From Caldifarciminota bacterium (GTDB lineage: Bacteria > Hydrothermota > Hydrothermia > UBA1063 > CAJXJZ01), in contig JALVLE010000217.1 in assembly GCA_027033555.1 (NCBI GenBank), positions 1-11,065 on the forward strand: a stretch of DNA of 11,065 bases. The letters run 5' to 3'. Made by a program: the position numbers and the translations under genes. Within the stretch, counting starts at the first letter, position 1, and every line of letters begins with the position of its first letter. This document shows positions 6,895 through 11,065 of this stretch, one piece after another. The notes beneath the pieces are model-generated. The model did no database searches. It was not told the origin of the DNA and saw only the letters and a list, made by a program, of their open reading frames with translations.

Positions 6895-8276
6895 GCCGCC
6901 CCCCTTCCAGTTAAAACCACATGGAAAGTTTTGAGTATAATTTCAAGGTCTAATTCAATAGACCAATTCAAAACGTAGTATTCGTCAAGCAGCAGCCTTG
7001 CTTCAAAATCAAGGTCATTTCTTCCTGATACCTGCCATAACCCGGTAATACCAGGTAGTACTGAATAATAATACTTTACTGTTTCTTTATAATATCTCTC
7101 TATTTCCTCTTCTGTTACAGGTCTTGGGCCAACAAGGCTCATTTCTCCTTTTAAAATGTTGATTATCTGTGGTATTTCGTCAAGAGATGTTTTTCTGAGG
7201 AACTTTCCAACACGTGTAACACGTGGGTCATTCTTGAGTTTACGGTATTTTTCCCATTCTTCTCGTGCTTTTGGATCTTTTGCAAGAATTTCTTTAAGTT
7301 TTTTGTCGGCATCCACGTACATTGTTCTGAACTTATAGACCTTGAATTTCTTACCCTTTTTGCCCACACGTGTTTGGGTATATAGGACAGGGCCCTTTGA
7401 ATCCAGTTTTATGATAAGGGCTATTATAGGGTAAAGGGGTAAAGCAAATAAAATGAATAAGAAAGCAAAAATGCGGTCAAAGATGAATTTAATGTATTTG
7501 TTTACTGGTCTGAAAAGATTATAGTTTAGCTTTACTGTAACAATCCCGCTTATATCCCATGTCCCTATGCCCTGGGATCTAAGTCCAAATATATCGGTGA
7601 GCACAAGGATTTCAATACCTTCGCTTTCAGCAAAATCAATTACTTCAGGAGGTATTCGTTTGCCAGGGGAAAATATCATCACGTCAAATTTTTCCTTATT
7701 ATAAATTTCTTTGATTTTTTCTAAGTCAGCTTCATCTATTTGCTTTACGATGTTAAAATATCGTTTATGATACCTTAGTGAATTTTTAATAATAAATAGT
7801 TCCGGTGAATCTCCTATTGCAAGCAGCTTGTATTTGAAAAGTCCAAAGTGGCTCAGAAACCAACGGATAAATTTTCTTACAATTATTATAATAAACGGAG
7901 ATAAGAGCCATGATGTGAGGAAAATAGAACGTGGAAATCGGGGCTGGACATTAAGTGCATAGAGTGCAAGGGCTGAGAGAATATATGCAATGGTGCTCCC
8001 TTTGAAAGCACGCACTACTTCTCTTTCACTGCTGAAGATGTGATCGTAGAGCTCTAATATGTAGAATATCATTGGCCAGAGAAACAGCAAAAAGGCATAT
8101 TTAAAGTAAAGAGACAATGGGTACAGTCTTGGCATGGAGAGAAACTTTGTGTAAACTGTGATCCTTAAAATATAAGCTATATACAGGGAAATTAAGATTG
8201 AAATAATATCCCCAATTGCGAGAGACACTATTGATACGAACTTTATTAACGCCTTTCTTTTAAGTGCTTCCTCCAT
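6891..8276 (-). CDS. Polyprenyl-phosphate sugar-1-phosphate transferase (WbaP/WcaJ type, PF02397)
   Basis: This 461-residue inner-membrane enzyme is predicted to start a repeat unit by moving a sugar phosphate from a nucleotide sugar to undecaprenyl phosphate. Four hydrophobic segments near the N-terminus (about 12-38, 57-77, 93-108 and 118-134) are followed by a soluble, Rossmann-like region (about 150-250; LLAIGDSPEL, FDVMIFSPG). A membrane-embedded helix (about 262-290) precedes the catalytic domain: KVYKFRTMYVDA (312-323), NDPRVTRVGKFLRKTSLDEIPQ (about 349-370) with the Asp366-Glu367 catalytic dyad, GEMSLVGPRP and LPGITGLWQVSGRND. The length fits the long WbaP/CpsE form. Which sugar is used cannot be told. 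The start ATG lies 31 bases inside the upstream glycosyltransferase, with no good ribosome site before it, so coupled translation is likely. Confidence 0.94.
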   Translation of the reverse strand: MEEALKRKALIKFVSIVSLAIGDIISILISLYIAYILRITVYTKFLSMPRLYPLSLYFKYAFLLFLWPMIFYILELYDHIFSSEREVVRAFKGSTIAYILSALALYALNVQPRFPRSIFLTSWLLSPFIIIIVRKFIRWFLSHFGLFKYKLLAIGDSPELFIIKNSLRYHKRYFNIVKQIDEADLEKIKEIYNKEKFDVMIFSPGKRIPPEVIDFAESEGIEILVLTDIFGLRSQGIGTWDISGIVTVKLNYNLFRPVNKYIKFIFDRIFAFLFILFALPLYPIIALIIKLDSKGPVLYTQTRVGKKGKKFKVYKFRTMYVDADKKLKEILAKDPKAREEWEKYRKLKNDPRVTRVGKFLRKTSLDEIPQIINILKGEMSLVGPRPVTEEEIERYYKETVKYYYSVLPGITGLWQVSGRNDLDFEARLLLDEYYVLNWSIELDLEIILKTFHVVLTGRGAA

Positions 8277-9142
8277 GATAGTTCAGGTCTTTGAAAATCA
8301 ATAAAATTCATAAAAGATATGAGAATAGTATAAAGTGCAAGAAGCAAACCCACAAAATATTTAAAAGTTCCTTTTATTTCTCCCCATTTGCTCAGATACA
8401 TATATACGGATTTTGCCTTTGCAAATCCACTTTTCATTGGTACTTTTCCCCTCGTAGCACCCACAGAATGTCTGATAAATACAGAAGGCAGGACTGAGAT
8501 TTTATATCCCTTTTGTCGCAGCCTTCTTGATAGGTCAATGTCTTCCATAAATAAAAAAAATCTTCTGTCAAACCCTCCCGCTCTGGAAAATGCCTCTTTT
8601 CTAAAAAGAACAAATGTACCTGTGAAGGCATCCACCTCAAACGGCTCTTTTTCCTCTTTTTTATCCAGGTATCTGTATTTTTCTCCTATTTTTTTGAAAA
8701 AGTTAAATTTGAGAAGTGGAGATCGCCTGCCTGCAAGAATATCAAGAGGCTTTGTGAATCTCCTTGCCAGAAATTCCAGACCTTCTGGAGTTTTTGCAAC
8801 AGGAACCACTGCGCTGGCGTGTTTTTTCAGATATTCTAACATAATATGCAATACTTTTCCTTCAAGATAGGTATCAGGATTTTGAAGTAATACGTAAGGT
8901 GTTTGTACATGGTTCATTGCAAGGTTTATGGCTCTGCCGAATCCCACGTTTGTCCCTGGTCTTATGACCATAACTCTGTCTTTGAATTTTTCAAAAATAA
9001 GTGAATAGTCTTTAAGACCATAGTTATCAACTATTATTACCTTATCAATCAGCTCATTTTCATATTTTAAAAGCGTATCTATTGCCATAATTGTGTGTTC
9101 AATGCTATTGTAGTCTACTATGATTGATGTAATTTCTTTCAC
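8246..9142 (-). CDS. Family 2 glycosyltransferase, polysaccharide type, with C-terminal membrane helix
   Basis: This 298-residue GT-A fold enzyme transfers an activated sugar onto a lipid-linked glycan on the cytoplasmic face. SIIVDYNS (6-13) is the opening strand and VIIVDN (35-40) the second. TNVGFGRAINLAMNH (64-78) is typical of rhamnosyl-type members, NPD (88-90) stands in for the DxD metal-binding motif, and GTFVLFRKEAF leads to FMEDIDLSRRLRQKGY (198-213) with the likely catalytic Glu/Asp. A hydrophobic segment at about 260-278 probably anchors it to the membrane. The start is GTG. An in-frame TAA lies nine bases upstream of it and no Shine-Dalgarno sequence precedes it. The next internal ATG (residue 19) would remove the first strand. 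Donor and acceptor are unknown. It is first in the three-gene operon. Confidence 0.92.
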   Translation of the reverse strand: MKEITSIIVDYNSIEHTIMAIDTLLKYENELIDKVIIVDNYGLKDYSLIFEKFKDRVMVIRPGTNVGFGRAINLAMNHVQTPYVLLQNPDTYLEGKVLHIMLEYLKKHASAVVPVAKTPEGLEFLARRFTKPLDILAGRRSPLLKFNFFKKIGEKYRYLDKKEEKEPFEVDAFTGTFVLFRKEAFSRAGGFDRRFFLFMEDIDLSRRLRQKGYKISVLPSVFIRHSVGATRGKVPMKSGFAKAKSVYMYLSKWGEIKGTFKYFVGLLLALYTILISFMNFIDFQRPELSWRKHLKERR

Positions 9143-9148
9143 GTTTAT

Positions 9149-9177
9149 ACTTTAATTCATAAGAAAAAAACGGTCAA
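9149..9177 (-). promoter_or_regulatory. Predicted promoter for the polysaccharide/HD-GYP operon, near-leaderless
   Basis: Read on the minus strand, TTGACC (9177-9172) is followed by a 17-base spacer containing seven consecutive T and then TAAAGT (9154-9149, four of six -10 matches). Only six bases separate it from the GTG start at 9142-9140, so transcription would begin at or next to the start codon. This agrees with the missing ribosome-binding site. The -10 is imperfect and an unseen alternative is possible. Confidence 0.5.
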
Positions 9178-9190
9178 ATGTTGAGGATGT

Positions 9191-9219
9191 TTGATCTTAC
9201 CGGAATTTGTAAGTATAAT
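9191..9219 (+). promoter_or_regulatory. Predicted sigma-70 promoter for the secreted peptidase
   Basis: TTGATC (9191-9196) is followed by a 17-base spacer and a perfect TATAAT (9214-9219). Transcription would start near 9226, about 24 bases before the ATG at 9250. It points away from the minus-strand promoter, and the two -35 boxes are only 13 bases apart. One bound regulator could therefore act on both. Confidence 0.7.
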
Positions 9220-9228
9220 TAAGGTGAC

Positions 9229-9249
9229 AGGAGTAAAAGGAGTAAGGAG
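9229..9249 (+). promoter_or_regulatory. Tandem Shine-Dalgarno-like motifs before the peptidase start
   Basis: Three GGAG cores occur in a row as AGGAGTAAAAGGAGTAAGGAG. The middle one (AAAAGGAG, 9235-9242) is seven bases from the ATG at 9250. The last (AAGGAG, 9244-9249) abuts that ATG but suits a GTG start at 9256. Start choice between the two is therefore open, and I favour the ATG. Confidence 0.6.
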
Positions 9250-11065
9250 ATGGGTGTGTTTGGGTTTATAATAATTGCGGCTCAAATAGAAGGAGCTTCC
9301 CTTGCATATAAGGTTGCAGCCCACTATTTGAAGAAACCTGAACTCTGTGAAAGGGTACCTCTTTACACGCCTCTTATGGAAAGATTTGCTACTCTCTATG
9401 TTTTTGTGAATAAAAGTGATACAATTACCGTTATTACAGGTGATAAAATTTACTCAAGGCCTTTGTACGAGTATGGGAGGGGCATACCAAGATTTATGCT
9501 TATAGAAAAACTGAATTATAAAGCCTCCAGGGTGGTTTATACGGGCTATTCAACATATTTTCTTTATAGAGACGGGAAATTCTGGGATACAAGGTATTTA
9601 AAATATCAAGATGCCTATTATGTAAAAAGGCTTTTTTCTTATGGAATTGTATTCAGGGATTATAAAAGGAAATGGAGTTACTACCAGGCAAAGGGCTTTA
9701 AGCTGGATGAGCATAATGAGATAAGCGGGGTACCTGCGTATTTATGGTCTTATGGATGCAGTCCCACCGCTTCGGCTATGATCCTGGGATATTGGGACAA
9801 AAGGGGTTATGGGAGACTTATAGATTATTATTTTGACCATTATGATGTTGTTGTACACGACACTGTACGGGATATACCAAATGTTCAAAGAGAGCTTGCC
9901 CTTTATATGGAAACAGATACATTATCAGGCTACACAGATTGGGCACCTATCTCAACCGGAACCCAGAATTGTGCCAATCTTGAAAATGGATACTCCTTTG
10001 TTTCAACATGGGTTTACGATACTGTTATTTATGATACTGCCTGCTCTTACGATACAGCTTACATGTACTTGAAACAGGAAGTTGATTTAGGAAGGCCAGT
10101 GCACTGGGCTGTTGGAAATTATCTTGATCCCTATGGAAGACTGATAGAACACTCAACCTGTGCTTTTGGTTATGATGTTACAGGGGCAGATACCTTTGTT
10201 ATTCTTCACAATACCTGGGATTATGGCACATGGGCGTGGCCACTTTATACCAGTGACAGCACATACATAGCAATGTATAATGTGATCCCTGGAGGAATGC
10301 TTGTGGGGAATGTAAATGAAGTAAATGTTCCTGCTTCTATAGTAAATGAACTGTATTTTCCGATATACCCGGTTTATGATGACAACTCTGCTATTGAAAA
10401 AGTGGAACTTTATTATACTGTAGATAATGCCAGCACATGGATTCTGGCAGGTGAGGTCCCAGGAAGTACTGAAATTATAAAGAAAATGGATTTTTTGGGG
10501 AATCAAAGTGTGAGATTCATGATAAAGACTTACAGCTCTGATAATTCACTTATATCAGCAGAGTCCACCCCGTACCCTGTAAAGATAATTTATCCTCAGT
10601 ATGATGGTATTTTCAATGCAAGAGCATTTACTACAATTTTATCTGAACCTCGTACCATTAATTTAATTGGTAAGATGCTATACGCGGGAACCACTTATGG
10701 AATAGCAACTGTGTCATCACAGGACTCCATTTTATTTGAAGATACAGTATTCGGTGAGGCTGTATTTATGTCTGCTCAGTATGACAGTTTTATAGTATTT
10801 GGAATGTATTCAGCCGGTTTTTCTCTTTATAAGGGGATGAGTAAAATATATCATGATACCACAATGAGTTATGTGTCAGATGTCTCAATTGACAGCGAGA
10901 GGATATGTGTGTTTGAAAGGAATTCAGGGTTTAGAATGATAAATTATCGGGCTGGGTTTGTTCAGGACACAATCAGGGCAAATGGCGCGTACTTTATGAC
11001 TGGTGCCAGTCTGGGAAATTATATTTTTGTGGGAACACTGCGTCATGGTCTTCTTGTATATGGAA
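9250..11065 (+). CDS. Secreted C39-like cysteine peptidase with Ig-like and beta-propeller-like tail (3' truncated)
   Basis: The frame is open from the ATG at 9250 to the window end (605 codons). An in-frame stop at 9220 bars any earlier start. The N-terminus has a short hydrophobic segment (VFGFIIIAA), a weak signal peptide without a basic start. Residues about 35-110 (PLYTPLMERFATLYVFVN, then VITGDKIYSRPLYEY) resemble the propeptide-like region ahead of many secreted papain-fold peptidases. The catalytic part spans about 160-330: VPAYLWSYGCSPTASAMILGYWD with likely nucleophile Cys170, EHSTCAFGYD with His301, and LHNTWDYGTW with Asn321 or Asp324. This follows the peptidase C39-like (C39_2) pattern without an ABC transporter. 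Residues about 355-450 look like an Ig/FN3-like sandwich (VELYYTVDNASTW). From about 472 there are propeller-like repeats. It is probably a surface or extracellular protease. Substrate and C-terminal anchoring are unknown. Confidence 0.85.
   Translation, partial: MGVFGFIIIAAQIEGASLAYKVAAHYLKKPELCERVPLYTPLMERFATLYVFVNKSDTITVITGDKIYSRPLYEYGRGIPRFMLIEKLNYKASRVVYTGYSTYFLYRDGKFWDTRYLKYQDAYYVKRLFSYGIVFRDYKRKWSYYQAKGFKLDEHNEISGVPAYLWSYGCSPTASAMILGYWDKRGYGRLIDYYFDHYDVVVHDTVRDIPNVQRELALYMETDTLSGYTDWAPISTGTQNCANLENGYSFVSTWVYDTVIYDTACSYDTAYMYLKQEVDLGRPVHWAVGNYLDPYGRLIEHSTCAFGYDVTGADTFVILHNTWDYGTWAWPLYTSDSTYIAMYNVIPGGMLVGNVNEVNVPASIVNELYFPIYPVYDDNSAIEKVELYYTVDNASTWILAGEVPGSTEIIKKMDFLGNQSVRFMIKTYSSDNSLISAESTPYPVKIIYPQYDGIFNARAFTTILSEPRTINLIGKMLYAGTTYGIATVSSQDSILFEDTVFGEAVFMSAQYDSFIVFGMYSAGFSLYKGMSKIYHDTTMSYVSDVSIDSERICVFERNSGFRMINYRAGFVQDTIRANGAYFMTGASLGNYIFVGTLRHGLLVYG
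10663..11065 (+). repeat. Four beta-propeller-like protein repeats within the peptidase (last cut by window end)
   Basis: Starting at about residues 472, 508, 546 and 586 of the peptidase, a unit of 36-40 residues recurs. Each has a hydrophobic strand (LYAG, IVFG, ICVF, IFVG), about five residues, then Gly plus a second strand (GIATV, GFSLY, GFRMI, GLLVY). The first three end in x-D-T (EDT, HDT, QDT). This is the look of propeller blades, such as the LVIVD type, seen by eye only. The DNA itself is not repeated, so the copies have diverged. Confidence 0.6.

Noticed and set aside
8388..8870. Plus-strand open frame of 160 codons inside the glycosyltransferase
   Set aside because: It is fully antisense to a gene with complete GT2 motifs and has no recognisable domain.
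9174..9194. TCAAA...TTTGA inverted repeat as a dedicated operator
   Set aside because: The arms coincide with the two opposing -35 boxes and the symmetry does not extend inward, so the promoters explain it.
9833..10072. Plus-strand frame of 79 codons and a minus-strand frame at 10153-10506
   Set aside because: Both lie within the peptidase gene, whose frame is uninterrupted and carries conserved active-site motifs.
1..11065. Search for CRISPR array, tRNA, insertion sequence ends, toxin-antitoxin or phage genes
   Set aside because: I saw no direct repeats with spacers, cloverleaf-like sequence, transposase motif or terminal inverted repeats by eye. Short structured RNAs could be missed without a covariance search.

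Overview
The window is AT-rich DNA from a bacterium with a Gram-negative type of envelope. It encodes lipoproteins, a SurA-type periplasmic chaperone/isomerase pair, a BamD-like TPR lipoprotein and an exopolysaccharide-priming transferase. The proteins are rich in Lys, Glu, Ile and Tyr, and several genes overlap by 4 to 31 bases. The motif CAYFNTFYNAKTYF at the start of the TPR lipoprotein, and a secreted C39-like cysteine peptidase with beta-rich tail domains, recall uncultivated lineages such as WOR-3 or the FCB group. That placement comes from remembered family resemblance and is weak.

Layout, left to right. (1) Positions 1-974, plus strand: the C-terminal end of a dihydrolipoamide dehydrogenase, coupled by an ATGA overlap to purN (GAR formyltransferase). 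(2) Positions 957-2058: a monocistronic lipoprotein of unknown function, with its own near-consensus promoter and a strong intrinsic terminator. (3) Positions 2061-5750, plus strand: a tightly packed four-gene operon. It encodes a SurA-like protein with a degenerate parvulin domain, a SurA-like protein with two parvulin domains, a small S4 RNA-binding protein (RqcP/Hsp15-like) and a TPR lipoprotein. Its theme is outer-membrane protein folding and delivery, with one translation-related gene embedded. (4) Positions 9142-5725, minus strand: a three-gene operon of a family 2 glycosyltransferase, a WbaP-type polyprenyl-phosphate sugar-phosphate transferase and a GAF/HD-GYP c-di-GMP phosphodiesterase. 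The genes overlap throughout, suggesting polysaccharide synthesis coupled to second-messenger turnover. (5) Positions 9191-11065, plus strand: a promoter and the first 605 codons of a large secreted cysteine peptidase of the C39-like type. It carries an N-terminal propeptide-like region, an Ig/FN3-like domain and beta-propeller-like repeats, and runs off the window end.

The two operons in (3) and (4) converge with overlapping 3' ends (5725-5750). Units (4) and (5) diverge from a compact 107-base region in which I read two back-to-back promoters. The minus-strand one predicts an almost leaderless mRNA beginning at a GTG codon. I saw no tRNA, rRNA, CRISPR array, insertion sequence or phage gene, and no stretch over 300 bases lacks a gene. 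The least explained items are the lipoprotein at 1009-1983, the propeller-tailed peptidase, the shortened S4 core and the divergent promoter region. Nothing here is clearly a wholly new system.
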